Assembly: GCA_963931925.1 (NCBI GenBank)
Contig: OZ007582.1
Location: forward strand, 26,098,224-26,162,223
Direction of reading: 5' to 3'
Length of the DNA stretch: 64,000 nt
Source of the DNA: Onchidella celtica
Taxonomy: Eukaryota > Mollusca > Gastropoda > Systellommatophora > Onchidiidae
A program made the position numbers and the translations under genes. Within the stretch, counting starts at the first letter, position 1. Every line of letters starts with the position of its first letter. The notes beneath the pieces are model-generated. The model worked only from the letters and a program-made list of their open reading frames with translations. It was not told the origin of the DNA and ran no database searches. Shown here piece after piece: positions 45,421 to 58,614 of the stretch.

Positions 45421-46330
45421 GAAAAAAAAAAAAAAAAAGCGGTGCAATACCCCAAGCCCTGACAGTGTGTGGTTCGTCCGTCGGAATCGACGAGGACCAT
45501 CTAGTCATCCTGGGGGGTAGGTGGATTGGGTTCTGTGGGTGCGCAGATGGCTAATCAGACCAATTCGAGCCTGGAACGTTCTGGCGCAGTGTGGGCATGG
45601 GATGGTGAAGGATGTCGGGGGCTTGCTGGCACATTTCCTGGCCTGTCTGCGTTTCTCTGCTGCAGCGGTTCTGTTTGCCTCACTGAGTTTGGCGCCTTTG
45701 TGGACAGCTGAACGCCATTTTGGTCTGTCCATTGCAGTGACCTCCCATGTGTCGTGGCTGATGTTGAAGGCCTTCAGAGGAGCTTTCTGGGTGTCTTTGA
45801 AGCGCTTCTTTTGGCCTCCATGGGAGCGCTTGCCGTGTTGGAGTTTGTCGTACAGCAGTTTTTTGGGGAGCCGGTAGTCTGGCATGCGAACTACGTGGCC
45901 TGCCCAGCGTAGATGGTGTAGATGCTGGGCAAGTTTGCACAAGTGAGCACCTCTGTGTCAGGGATCGTCTCCTGCCATTCTAGCTATGCCGAGAAGTCTT
46001 CTGAGGCTGGTGGTGTGAAAGTGGTTCAGCTTTTTTGCATGGCGTCTGTAGACAGTCCATGATTCACAACCATAGAGTAGTGTGGTGAGAACTATGGCCT
46101 TGTACACTTTGAGCTGTCTCCCGAGTGATGCCTCTTCTGTTCCAAATGTTCTTATGGAGCCTGCCGAAGGCAGCGCTGGCTTTAGCGAGTCTGGCATTCA
46201 CCTCGTCATCAATGACAACTGTGCGAGAGAGTGTACTGCCCAGGTATGTGAACTTGTCCACCGCATTAAGACGTTGGCCGTTGATAAAGCCCTGACAGTA
46301 CTGTTGAGATGTACCACTCTAGAGACACTC
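45421..46330 (-). mobile_element. 5'-truncated non-LTR retrotransposon, 3' portion
   Basis: Minus-strand frames give the C-terminal end of a LINE ORF2: DKFTYLGSTLSRTVVIDDEV, then LLYGCESWTVYRRH, LRRLLGIA, LRWAGHVVRMPDYRLPKKLL, RFKDTQKAPLKAFNI, WRSAVHKGAK and a C2H2 finger CPHCARTFQARIGLISHLRT. Several frames are used, so it is broken. It shares layout with the fragment at 24142-24660 but is a different subfamily. A run of A on the plus strand marks the left border; the right border is approximate. Confidence 0.75.
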
Positions 46331-47185
46331 ATTGTGATGTATAAAATTTATTTTTTGAATCCATTACTGAAACCTGCACAATTGTATTTTTGTTTGTTTT
46401 TTCGGGTTGGCTATTAATATTATTGTTTTTTTCTTGTGTTATGCCAAAGACCTCAATATATAAGATGATTACAAGAAAATACACTTATGAAATTGTGTCA
46501 GAATAAATGAAATTTATAGAAAGATATGAACATTAATATGAAAATTCAACTGAATTCCAACATGTTCCATAAAATGACGCGGGGAAAAAAAAAATGAAAT
46601 AGTTTTCCCTTAAAATATGGAAGAAATGTTTTTGTCACTTTGGTACTTTTCCAAAAGTCATTTTGTGAAGTGCACAAATATTCACTCTGCGGAAAACATC
46701 ATCTTCCATTTCATTTATGCAACATAAAACTACCGGTAAGAAGACGACAACTTCACACTTGTGTTCAAGGTTACAAAAAACATTATTTGAGATGTGCATT
46801 TAATTTTGTCTGTAAGCAAAAAATGAAATATATGTCAGTCATGGATGACAATTACAGGAGAACGTTACAAAGGAAATGTGTTGCAAATAGTCAGAAATTT
46901 CATTCATGTTTTGCTGTGTCTGTGATATCAAAGAATGAAAAAACAAACTGAATATGTGCATAAATTAATATATTATGCAAGACATACAAATAAAAACAGG
47001 CATTTATCAATGTACAAAAATGGTATGCCATGCTAGGCAAATTTTCACATTTGAACAAACCATGTGTATTGACAGAAAAAGATCCTACCAAACATAAATG
47101 ATTCAGACTGCACCTTTCTCCCAAAAACCCGGACATGTGCTACCTAGCAGTGTCTAGAAAACACTTTCATTTTTCAACTTTATGT
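46331..47185. other. Intergenic, nothing recognised
   Basis: AT-rich sequence without coding resemblance or paired repeats. Confidence 0.35.
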
Positions 47186-47670
47186 TATACTAGCTGAGGT
47201 CCCCGGCCCTGCCCGGGATAAATCGGTTTGAATATTGGTTTCAGTTCTGGGTGGTTATTATGGACCTGCTTCATCTGGCCTGTTACTATTCGTTTATTTT
47301 ATTTTTGTTTGTTTGTTTTTAAATAAGTCTTGCTGCTCTGCCTTTGTGTGTTGACACCCTGCGCATCCCGTACAACAGCATGATTTGCGCACGGGTTAGT
47401 GTGTTGTTGTGTGTTTGATAGTGAACACATCGCAGGAAGTGATAACGAAACCTTAAAATGGCGAACTATGACTCGAAATAGATCTAAAGGATGGCGAAAC
47501 AATAAATTTCCAATAAAAAAAACTACACCGATTTGAGACTTCTATTAAAAACTGTGCACCCTTACATCCATTCTGATGCACCATATAAAATTTGAAGTCT
47601 GAGTGTTGAGTGGTTCAGAAGCCTTTTGCAACGAAAAATCTCAAGTCCACAAATATATATAGTATAGATA
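47186..47670 (+). mobile_element. Dispersed repeat, probable LINE/SINE 3' part, copy A
   Basis: Starts TATACTAGCTGAGG with a GGCCCTGCCCGGGA motif and ends AATATATATAGTATAGAT. The same 3' end recurs at 48476. Both features are typical of a widespread invertebrate non-LTR repeat type. Borders approximate. Confidence 0.45.
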
Positions 47671-48239
47671 TATGCGCGCCCGGCACATTTTAACATTAAA
47701 CACGCGAGTGAAACAACAGCAACACCAAGTCAACGCTTGTACTTGTACTCGAACTAATCACACTTTCTTACGGTTTTAGCCATAACAGATTACCTGTATT
47801 TGTATGCCTAGATCTAGATATTAACATTTTGTTGCACAACATATCATTAAAATTTATAAACACTGCATTATTTGGTGCAGGACACATTTCACTGAACACG
47901 TGAAAGCAAGACGAACAGAAAGTTGGAAAGTTGGAGTGTAGCTCGGTAATTGTGCTTTGAAATTACCGCGAAATATCGATACCTTTGGCAGTTTCCAGGC
48001 AAGATAGCCAGATAACGTTTAGGTGTGGCCAGATCGGTCAATTTAAGTAGCCAGTGGGATAGGTGAGGAAACAAAACATAAAAGACGTTCCCAGGAAATT
48101 TTAATATTTTAATAAAACAATGTCAACACAGGTCTAATTTATATGAAATTGCTGTACTGTCTTTTGGCGCAAAGGAGATGTCAATATTTTGGTATTTAAT
48201 TTGAGAAGCCAAACTTTTTTTTTTTAAACTGGCAAGTAA

Positions 48240-48476
48240 CCTTCGTTAGTTGTTAAAAAATGTTAATGGCGTTCCCAAGTCTTAAAGAACGCGAAACAAA
48301 GAAAATAACGGAAAATCACAAATAGAATGCAAACAGTTTCGAACATCTGAATAGGCTAAGAACCTCCGATAAATCATAAAAAGGTTCCATGCCAAATTTG
48401 GCCCCAATCTGGTCAGTGGTTTTTGAGATAGGCGCACACAAAAATCCCAAGTCCACAAATATATATAGTATAGATT
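48240..48476 (+). mobile_element. Dispersed repeat, copy B (3' end only)
   Basis: Ends with the same AAGTCCACAAATATATATAG string followed by TATAGAT as copy A, preceded by a similar GGTCAGTGGTTTTTGAGAT segment. It is followed by a 21-base C run (48543-48563) and a short CA run. Confidence 0.4.
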
Positions 48477-48599
48477 TAGACCTGTAAGTGACCCCAAACA
48501 AAATTGTATGAACTTTTTTCATCCAATGCAGTGTGTTCACAACCCCCCCCCCCCCCCCCCCCCGACACACACACACACATATGCACGCGAGTAGGCAGG

Positions 48600-50458
48600 A
48601 ATTTTGGGGCTTTGCCTCTTTAAATAAAGGAAAAGATTTCCAGCATTTGCTTTAAAACATCAAAATATTTAAACTATAATTCTGTGAATATGCACTGAAT
48701 TTAGATCTAGATCCAGATAATTTTACAAAAACATGCTGTGGAGCCTTGCCAATTAAAATCTTGAAATGATATCTAATGACCACTTCTTCCCTAGAGTCCT
48801 GGGGAGCAGGTAACTTCTACATGAATGAGATAGAAACTTATTTCATGATACTTTACAGCATAAGTGTTTGATGTAAGTTTAGTTAAATCTACATTAGATC
48901 TATAATGCCTTATATATTTCCATCCGTGTTCTCCTCAAGCCAATTCCATCTGAACTTCACACCATCCTAGATTTTCTTTAGGTCTGAGTTTCTGATGACA
49001 TATTTTAGCGGCATGGCGAAAGGTCTAATCTAGCTCCAACAAAGCAAAAATCTCAAACGTTAGGCCCAATCCTGATAGGAAATTGAAAAGCCCAAAGCGG
49101 AAGTGCATCTATCTCTCTAGTAATGTTTCGCAATTTTATCACCTCGTTTCTGACCTCTGACTTTCATTTCATGATTCGATGTCGGAAACCTCTTGGGGCT
49201 GCCGATGGTCGGGATCTTGGGTCGGAAAATTGATTCATCTGAGGATTGTTGGGAAAACGTACAGGTCTATATATTTTCCAATACTGCCTCAAATACTAAG
49301 GATTCTAGTATTCTGACACTGTGCACAAAATCAGACATTAAATTATTTTCAGTTCCAATCTTCAATACTTTGCTGTATGTCAAGCAGATTTCTGAAGTCA
49401 ATATCCGAGCATTATGTCCACTGTGACCCAGAAGTCCAATCTGTGAACTGGTCCTGCACCCAGTCACTGATGCCACAACTGGATATCACGGCTTTTCATT
49501 AAGAATTAAATTTCCTTCATTTCACATGAAAGTACCAGTGACTGTTGGCCTGCAATAACATTTGAATTTCTTTGCAAGAGCTTCAGTTCTCAAACACATG
49601 AGGTGACCTGCCCCTTATAAAATTAAACTGTGTGATATTTTATGCTACTGGTGTCAGTATGTGTATAAAAAAAAAACTGTAGGAAACTTCCATCCGTATC
49701 TAACAAAAAAGACATACCAGTCATGCCTAGTATTATGGCACTTTTGCCTGATCTCTCCTATCATATAAATCTGCATATATTTACATCAGAAAACAAATTA
49801 AACTTTGGTATCTTGAATATTTATCAGACATTTTCAAAACAAGAAAAAAATGATGTGGTATAAGCAATGGGCCATCTAATTTATGTTATTAAAATACAAT
49901 ATGTAAAGAATACATATATATACTGCTCACCAACAGCTGTAAACAATCAGAGACCTCCAAGGGGTATCCAAGAAAGACACATAAAACTAACGTTTTGACA
50001 TGCCACGTCTCTCTGACATTGACAAATATTAAAAGTGTGCTATAAAATCACAGATGCATTGAATGTGTTAAATAAATCGCATTATAATACTCAACCTGCA
50101 TGAACACAGGTCCATCATATTATTTTTCCAATCTTTGCTAATTTAAAGATTTCTGTGATTTCATTAAATTATGTTTTACACATAAAGCAAATTCATCCTT
50201 ATCAAATTCTTTCTCCAAACTGACTCAAGCTAGTTACACTGACTGTAGTGTTACTGACACTATTTTAAATAGGTAAAGGACCATTTCCAGCAAACAGACC
50301 ATGGCAATCTAAGGCATCACAAGAGGATCTTTTGCTGGAAAAGAAAAGAAGCCCTGATAAGGGCTTTAGCTTCCCACACAGCAGCCCAGGGTATTGCACT
50401 GGACCAGTCTGTTCACTTTTGTTGAGCAATATGCATCACATGGCATGTCACATCCTCA
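48600..50458. other. Downstream of MLX, nothing recognised
   Basis: Probably includes the MLX 3' UTR. I see no clear AATAAA on the minus strand close to the stop codon, and no repeats with matching ends. Confidence 0.35.
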
Positions 50459-53400
50459 TCACTGGTTGTTGACTGTTGTGTTGACTTGACGCAAAATCCC
50501 CAACACCAGCTCACGGAGCGTCTGAAATTGGAAGTGGCAAGAAACAATGAAAACCAGTTGAAAGAACATACTATGAGACCAATTCCTGCCAAAAAAGCAT
50601 ACTAAATAAATACACAGGAAAAAGAAAATATACATAAACACAACAGAATTTTGACAAATATAAGAATAAACAACTTATCTGAAAGACATGACAACTGCTT
50701 GAAGGCAGTAGTATTAGCCTGCCTTTCTCAGTTTCACAAAATCTGCAACACACACACTGGAGTAAAGCTGCATGATAAAGGATACATACTGCAATTATGC
50801 TTTTGTAAATTTTATGCTGATTTTAAATGAAGTGATTGGCTCGGGGTGACACCTTTCAGCTCTTTGGTTAGAATGAGTATTGAGAAATGGACACGTAAAT
50901 AGTACTGAGACCAGCTGAGATAGATAAGATGGGACAGTGTCTTCTTCTCACATCCAAAATGAGGGTGGACACAATTAGTGTCCTGTCATGGGTGGGGCCT
51001 ACACTGTGTGAAGGGAGTGCTTGGTATGTGTATAATAATAAGTTTATAACATGATTTTGTTACAGAGCCACCACAACCAATAAAAAAAATTGTAGTTTTC
51101 CAGTAGTCAATGAAATTAAAATTACAAAGTAGGCACTTAAATCAAGGCCCAGTGTGATGGCTGAACAGTAAACAAAACTCCAAATTTTTCTTTCTCAGCT
51201 TTGTAAAATAAGTCATTGTTTATGTCTCCCAAACTTCCACCACTAATGGCATGGCTGAAACCCTTGAATGCAAAACGCCCCGGTTATCTGATCTTATCAT
51301 ATCTATTATCTTTGCTTAACTCTCAAACGTTTTCTCATATGGATATCGACCACCGGTGATCGACACATGTAACAATGATTTTTTACCTGAAAATTAATAC
51401 ATATAAATATCAAAATAAACGTTCTTGAGAGATAAATGCCATATTTAACGATATTAGACCGAAAAAAGTGCATTGCAATCATTTTTAACAAAAAATGATG
51501 ATGCGATTTGTAAACAACTTGTGTTTCCCCTTTCGCCGCCATCTTGGATTTGTGCGAATACGTCATTCGACAGCGAAGCTAAATAAACGGCTGAAAATGG
51601 ACGAAGAAACATCTTCCGATGAAGAAATTTTGTATGAATCAAGCGATGAGGAGGTGTGGATTGAGGAGGAAGAATCAGATTCTAGCGACGAGGAGAATAG
51701 GGCCCATACGACCAGCGGAAATGTTCGGGAGCGAGGGTGAGTTTTTCATTCTTTACCATTGTGTGACGCCGCATTGGTGTTTTAGCTACCAAAACCTAAA
51801 ATTAGTGCCACAAGTGATACTTTCAGCTGTTTCTGCAGTTAGCATATACAATTCCTCCCAACATATGGAACTCATGACTAAAACTTAGTCATTATTAGTG
51901 ATGTATTTAGCCGATGATGAGACCACCTGAGATCACACATAGACCTAGCAACCTGGCAGTTGCACTTGTTGACATTGGTTACCGCTGCCTATTATAAATA
52001 AATAAATATACTAATGAGCTAGGGCCTACTCTTCAACCGTATAGTAATTGCAACAATCTAGTTATTAGATTTTGATGTTTTTGTTCATGTGAGTTTTTTT
52101 TTTTTTTTCGTAACTACCCAGTTATTTGTCACAGTCTAATTACAGATGATCATGGTCCTGTCTTGTCTTTCTTCCATTATCAGTTATGGTGATTTTGATG
52201 CTGGGCCACCAAAAGCCATCCCACCCTTCCGGCCAGAGCGACCACCTGGGGCACAGATTCCTGACAGCACCACAAGAGAGGCCAGGCGGAAGTTCCTCAC
52301 CCCCCTCTCCATGTTCAAGCTGTATTTTACAGCAACATTAGTGCAACAGCTCTGCAGCTTCACCAACAAGAATGCAGCAGTTGTGGGACCAACAAAGCCT
52401 TCTATGTACTGTAACTGGGTGGACCTCACTGAAGATGAGTTTTATAGGTTTGTGGGCCTCCTCATGTACATGGGGATGGTCCAAGTTCCTAATGTAGACC
52501 TTTACTGGTGTAAGAAAAGTTTGTATAATGGTCTTTGGGCACGTGCATTCATGTCAAAATTTCGTTTTCGGCAGATTCTTTGTTTTCTGAAAGTTTCAGA
52601 TGCAGAAAGAGAAAGGGGTGATGATAAACTCTGTAAAGTTCGTCTGTTGTTTGAATTCCTGCGCAGGAAATGCATGAAATTATATCAGCCAGACATGAAT
52701 ATTTCAATTGATGAAAGGATGGTTCGGAATAAGGGAAGATTTTCTTTTAGACAGTATATCAGGGATAAGCCAACAAAATGGGGTATGAAGCTTTGGGTTT
52801 TGGCTGATTCTAGATCTGGTTACACATTTAATTTCGATGTTTATTTAGGGAAGAATGGAAGGGAAAATTCAAAATATGGTTTAGCCTATGATGTTGTAAT
52901 GAATTTGGTTCATATGCTTTGTGGCCAAGGTTACCGTCTCTTTGTTGACAATTTTTATACAAGTGTTCAATTGTTTTTTGATCTATTGAAAAAGGGGATT
53001 GCAGCGTGTGGTACAATTTTGTCCAACAGAAAGGGATTTCCTGCAGATTTGAAGAATGTGAAGCAGTGGGAGAAGAGCAAAGATCGGGGAGCTATGAGAT
53101 GGAGCAGGCAGCAAGAGATTTTGGGACTTCAGTGGAAGGACAATAAAACCGTCTCTTTCATTTCTACTATTCATTCTGCAAATGATATAAACGTAGCTAA
53201 AAGAAGATCTAAAGTAAATGGTGTTTTTGAAAGTTTGGAGGTTAGGCAGCCAGATTTTGTTAGGGATTACAATGTAAACATGGGAGGGGTCAATAAAAGT
53301 GATCAACTGTTGACCAAGTACAACGTGCTGCTGAAAACAAATAAGTACTGGAAGACTCTTTTCTTTCATTTTTTGGATATTGCTCGAGTTAATAGTTATA

Positions 53401-56400
53401 TTCTTTTTAATGACTGGAGGGAACAGAACAAAGACCTGATAGAGTTGAAAAGGAGTTCAAAATACAATCAGCTTGCATATACAGAGGAACTGATCAGACA
53501 GTTAGCAGGAATCGACCCATTAGATGATGTACCATTAGCAGCTAAACCAAAAATACTTACAGCTCATGCTATTATTCCTATAATGGTCCCATCCTCCAAG
53601 AGGAGAAATTGTAAAAAATGTTATAGTGAATATAATCTTGAGAGGAAATCTAGGACATATTGCTCAGTGTGTAATGTCTTTCTGTGTTTTCAAGATGACA
53701 GGAATTGTCTTGTTGACTATCATAAAGTATAATTAACATATTTAATTAATTTGTCCATTTCGGCCACAGTTTTATTATCATACATTGGAATGCAACCTGT
53801 ATTGATGTATAAATTAAGATTTTTATGAGTTAAGACTAAGAGACCCAGTTATGAGCATTATTTCCTAATATTATGTTCTTTCTTTCATGTTCGCACATTT
53901 ATGTGGCGATTTTGGTAATTTACATGGATTATTAAAAAAAAGCTCTATTTCAGTCAAATGTCTATCAAATTTCATGAAATTTGGATATATGTTGCAAAAA
54001 TGGGTGTACTTTATGAATATTATAAATTGGTGAAGTTTACCTCAAGTATGTGTTTTTTTCCTTCTTACCACTTTTGGTGTGGTCCTGTGAGAGCATACTA
54101 TTTTTTCGTTTTTATCTGTAAAACAAGACCTAAAACTACACATAATGATAGAAGACAAACATTAGACCACATTATAATGATAGCACATTCAATGCTGAAA
54201 AGATTGATATATAATATGTTAGACTAACTTACTCATGGAGGAAAATATTTTGCATCAAACCAATCCATATGAACATCTGAGTAAAATACCCGAAAAACCA
54301 AAAAACGTTTGAGGGTTAACCAACACAACGTTCCAGAAACTGAATCATTCGCTACAGCAGCCCTACATCTGAATTTCAATGATCTTTGGCTCCTAGATCA
54401 CCTCATATGTGTGTTGCGTGATCATTTTCTGACTCTTTCACTTCATATCTTGCTGACAAATACTGTAAGTCCCAAATGTTTTAAACAAATGAGATTAAAA
54501 AAGATCCCATATTTAAATTCAATTGAAAATACTAAAAAAGTTGTGCTTCATTTTGGTATTTGCAGTGACTTTTATCCATCAATCTGCAAAATTATACACT
54601 GAAGCAAAAAAATTCACTGAACTCTATGACTACCTGAAGTTTTAACATCACGATTTGGTGTAAAGAATGAAAGTTGGCATCAGTACCTGAGGTTTGCAAT
54701 ATTCCTCTAACCAGCTGAAGACACAAGCAGAAAGCTCAGCAAAGTTAGCCACAGAGATGGAACCATTGAAAGACTGGAACAGTGAATCCATCATGTTACG
54801 GAACTGCAGAAAATGAAGTGAGAGAAAAATATACATTTATTTTCTATTGAATGAGAAATGCAGCTGGCCATTTGACTGATAATGTAAAAAAAAAAAAGTC
54901 ACTGACTTTGATTTTTGATGCCTAATCAACATCTAAATATGAAATCCAAGAAGATGTTGCTGCTAAATAAACCAACCCGACATGATCTTTGCTGCACAGG
55001 ATGTGCAAGATTTCAAGGTCCACCTTGAAGCAACAGGATAAGCATGTATCCAGTTGGTGCACAGGACAGACACAGCAACATTTCAGGTCTGTGTCAACCA
55101 TTTAATGAAGTATACTATTACTACACAAGCTTCCTTGATTATAATATTAGACTGGTCGGGCTAATCTTAATTTTGGAAACTAACTCCTCCAAAGAAGAAC
55201 AAAGTTCACAATCCGTAAGCAAATACTGGTAAGCACGACATAAATGATTTCCCCACAGTGAGCACAGATTTCATCTGTGTATGTTTACTGATTACTTTTA
55301 TATATCAAATAAAATATAAGAGCCTTTGGATTGTGATAAAACTATCACAAATGACTTACCACTTGAAATTTGACTTCATCTGACACCTGGTTCTGACCAT
55401 GAGAAGGTGAACTTTGGTGTGTCTTCACAATGTGTTCATAGTTCCTGTGGGTGCAAAGTGAAGATTGATAGGGCATGCCTGAACACTGCCAAGTCAGTCA
55501 CGTTAACTTGTGATTAGGATCTGAGACTGGCCAAACGATAAATGGACATAGATCACATGACATTCTGGAAGGTCAGTCAAAATCTTCACAAAAAAGTAGT
55601 CTACAATGGTGTCTGTCTTTCAATTCTGCTTGGCTTTTCCTATCCCTTTCTTTTGTCTTGTCTTTTTTTTTTTCTTTCAGATTCAACAACATGAAAGGAT
55701 CTGCTTTAAAGTATTTTTACACTGTTCTCTCAAGACCCACTGTAAATTAACAAGAATTCCACAACATAATAACAACAGAAAGAAAAAAATTCAACAAAGC
55801 AACAGTCCATGTGTATTTAAAAAAAAAAAAAAAAAACTCTTGATCCAGTTTAAATCTTAAAGGTACCGTGAAATGCCACTTCTCTTGTTAAGTATAATTC
55901 AAAATAGTTTCATGTTCATAGTTTTCCAAAGTATTTACGCTTTCATAATCTTGAGTGCCATAACTTCCTTCCTGAGGGATTCCAGCTCCTCCTCTTGTTT
56001 TTTCTTCTGACTGCTCAGAAACTGCATGTAGTCAATGGCTGAAACAGGTCAGACAAAACAATGGTCACAAGTAGTAAAATGGTGGGGAACTGAACATACA
56101 AGCAGTTGAATTGTATATGTAGTTAAGAAACTTTCAAGACAAAAGATAAAACATGAGTTCCATTATCTGTTTTACAGCCTGTTAGCTCCATATAGGCTTC
56201 ACAAAATCCGTTACTTACTTATGTTTTCCAATGTGACTTTACCTGCATTTTTGTTGAACTTTCGTGGGCCTTCGATTTTCAACATTTGGAAGTGGAGGGC
56301 AGTATTACTGCTCACCACAAACTGCTAATTAGGTCAAAGTACTATTTAGAATGTTTTAAGAGAGGGCAACAGAAAGTGTAGACACTTACATCTCTGTAGG

Positions 56401-58614
56401 ACAGTGGCTTTGCTGATTTTTTGTGATCCCAGAGAATCCTGCTGCTGACAGGTGGGCACAATACTTTGTAACTCATCATAGCCTTTCTGTGAATATCAGA
56501 ATACATTGTCGCGAGCGAGTGAGCGAGGATCAATAATTACGGGGAGAAGGGGGTATAGTAAGATTAACTCACTGCAGACAATTAATGGAAAGCGTGGAAT
56601 GTTGTGAGTTGGGGATTGGACGAGGCGAGATCAGTGTACTTACCAGTCACTGCACACAGAGAGTCCTAAGGGAACGGACGCAAGAGAGAGCCCAGAGGGC
56701 GAACATAAGGGAGCAGTCGGAAGACTCGTGTTAGTGTTTTTCCAGTGATGACTGGTAGGTTGAACTATGATTGATAATTGATGTACTATATTCTTCTGAT
56801 GACCATGATGTAAATAAGTTATATGCGAGGAGTGTGCAAGTCATGTGCTACTGTATTAATAGATGTGAACTTAGGGCGAGATCTGTACGTTAGGAGTGTG
56901 GATTCCTAGCCTAGCCTGAGTACTGTGTAATACGGTGGAGGTGTGTTACAGAAGAGAGGCGCAGTTGTGTGGTGAGTGAACTGTGGAATGTGTATGTACG
57001 CGTGATGGTTCGTAATGAGTGGTGAAGTGGATAGTAAGTGTATGATGTTATAGAGATGTAATGTTATTCTTATAGGTGCCGGGGTCGGGCAGTGAGGCCA
57101 CCCGCGGTGGACGGACACAGGCCGGGGACAGGCTGTGGAGCCGTGCAGACAAGGGCGTAAGGCCGACAGGCAGCCAGCAGCAGTGGCAGTCTGGTTCGGG
57201 GAATTGGGCTAGCTATATTCCTAAGTTATGTACATGCTATTATTGTAATACGAAGTGTACAGGTGTTGATGTTAAATTATGTACATGAGAGTTCGGTAGT
57301 ACGACTTATACAGGGGTGATGTTAGGTCGAGTAAGGGCCTGGAAAATTATGTTGTAAAGCACGGGCTGTACGGTTGTGGAACCGGAGATAGGGTGACTGT
57401 ATGGAAGAATGACCCTTGAATTGTAGTTGGATTGAATAATGTACCGTATGTAATTGAACGTATATATATTAATGTTATAATAAATGTGTGAGCCTGTTTG
57501 ATTGTTTTGTTACTTGTTATACTTGTTCGTTTGTGATTGTTGTCCTGTCTTAATCAGTACATTTTCCAGTCTGGAATTTGTTACATACATGAACAGGGAA
57601 TGAAAGTCTCTCAAGGCAAGTCTGGTCAAATAGCTGAAAATCTCCAATACACGTTTTCCATGTGAAGACATCCATCTATATAATCATACTGCTATACATG
57701 CAGTTAGCTGCAATCTGCTCATTCCTACATAACATTTGTATGACAACTGCAGTAACACTAGTAGCTTTTTCCATGGTTGCTCATCCATAGGAAAGCCACT
57801 GCCAGAATTCCTGGTCTCCTCCCTCTTGTAACTTGTTTAATTTACAAGACATTAAACATCTGCAAAATAAAATCCTTCTCAGTTCTTCACACTGATTTCC
57901 TAATGTCAATCTCAATCAATCAATGAAGAAATCGTCCCTCAGAACACATACTAGCGTAACCAACATTCAGCTAGTTTTGCAGGAGACCTGTTTCAAGTTT
58001 TTGAGCGATTTTCATCACCCTCCTGTGGCAGTTTTCTCCTTCTTGCCCTGATATTTTGATATAACATGAACAGGGCTTTCAACATCCAAGTGCAAGAAAG
58101 CTTTTTTTCTCAAAATTGGACAGTACTTGATCCTTGTTTTTCGAGAAATAACAATACGCTAAAAATTTAATAACCCATAGCTCAGCGAATAATCCTCACA
58201 TCGATTCCCCAATTAGAGAGGGGCTAGAAAACGGCACAAGTAATTGCATGGTGATTCTAACTCTATTTCGCTAGTATGTGTTCTGAAGGACGAAATGTGT
58301 GGGTATTTTTGAGCTTATCTGTCACACTCTTCATTTTCATTCATGTATCTTTGAGGTGATTCATACAACAGAAATATTACTGATCCCCTGCCCCTTCCAC
58401 CTCCTGACTAATTCCTGAAAGATGTTGCATGATTTAAGAATAGAATACAAGGACACATTCCTGGGCTCTGTAAAGACTCAGTGGAGGTTTTATCCAAAAT
58501 CAGTGGGTTTTTTTACCTTGATGGCATCTCTCCTCTTCTGTTCTGCCACAGTATGAGCTTCACGTCTCCTGTCCTTGTAGGAGGGAACTTTGCTAGACTC
58601 ACTGTCTTCATCAT
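50459..58614 (-). CDS. MLX: MLX, Max-like bHLH-zip transcription factor, N-terminal exon(s) missing
   Basis: Six exons in phase: 58614-58517, 56486-56390, 56038-55939, 55444-55360, 54803-54687, 50521-50459 (stop at 50459-50461). They give about 186 residues: a basic region (KDRRREAHTVAEQKRRDAIK), helix-loop-helix (KGYDELQSIVPTCQQQ, GSQKISKATVLQRSIDYMQF), a zipper (KKKQEEELESLRKEVMALKI), then the MLX-specific dimerisation/cytoplasmic-retention domain (VSDEVKFQV, MDSLFQSFNGSISVANFAEL, SACVFSWLEEYCKPQTLREL). The His, Glu and Arg that read CACGTG are present. Known role: obligate partner of MondoA/ChREBP and of MXD/MNT proteins in nutrient-responsive transcription. Human MLX has extra N-terminal residues before the DDEDS segment; that part would lie right of 58614 and was not recognised. 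The last intron carries a piggyBac element, and the 56487-58516 intron a solo LTR and a MITE. Confidence 0.94.
50522..51315. other. MLX last intron, left of the piggyBac element
   Basis: Nothing recognised. Confidence 0.4.
51320..54315 (+). mobile_element. Complete piggyBac transposon in the last MLX intron
   Basis: TTAA on both sides (51316-51319, 54316-54319). Ends: CTCTCAAACGTTTT on the left and CCCTCAAACGTTTT on the right, reversed, 13 of 14 identical. A subterminal CATATGGAT block is also mirrored on the two sides. It encloses one intact two-exon transposase gene. It runs opposite to MLX. Confidence 0.9.
51597..53732 (+). CDS. piggyBac transposase (PGBD4-like), 562 residues, apparently intact
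   Basis: Two exons: 51597-51736 and 52184-53732. The donor GTGAGT and acceptor TTATCAG join GG+T in frame. The N-terminus is very acidic (MDEETSSDEEILYESSDEE), as usual for the family. The DDE_Tnp_1_7 core follows: FYRFVGLLMYMGMVQVPNVD, then the three catalytic aspartates D223 (MNISIDERM), D302 (RLFVDNFYTS) and D420 (NMGGVNKSDQL). It ends in a cysteine-rich domain (CKKCYSEYNLE, YCSVCNVFLC) of the kind that binds the transposon ends. Nothing is missing and no stop or shift is visible. With its matching ends it may be capable of TTAA-specific transposition; its host-side role, if any, is unknown. Confidence 0.92.
56507..57585. mobile_element. Solo LTR (fossil) in an MLX intron
   Basis: Begins TGTCGCGAGC and ends TTTGTTACA, with a perfect 5-bp target duplication TACAT (56502-56506, 57586-57590). 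An AATAAA lies near 57480 in the plus orientation, so it reads on the plus strand, opposite to MLX. There is no internal region. Family not determined. The length of 1079 bp and the intact duplication suggest moderate or young age. Confidence 0.8.
57933..58292. mobile_element. MITE with 24-bp terminal inverted repeats
   Basis: CGTCCCTCAGAACACATACT (continuing AGCG) at the left is mirrored at the right with one mismatch in 24. AAAT flanks both sides, a possible 4-bp duplication. It is 360 bp and non-coding; superfamily not determined. Lies in the MLX intron next to the solo LTR. Confidence 0.78.

Noticed and set aside
46640-46951. 103-residue plus-strand frame with several Cys
   Set aside because: Cysteines are not in a recognisable pattern; no family resemblance.
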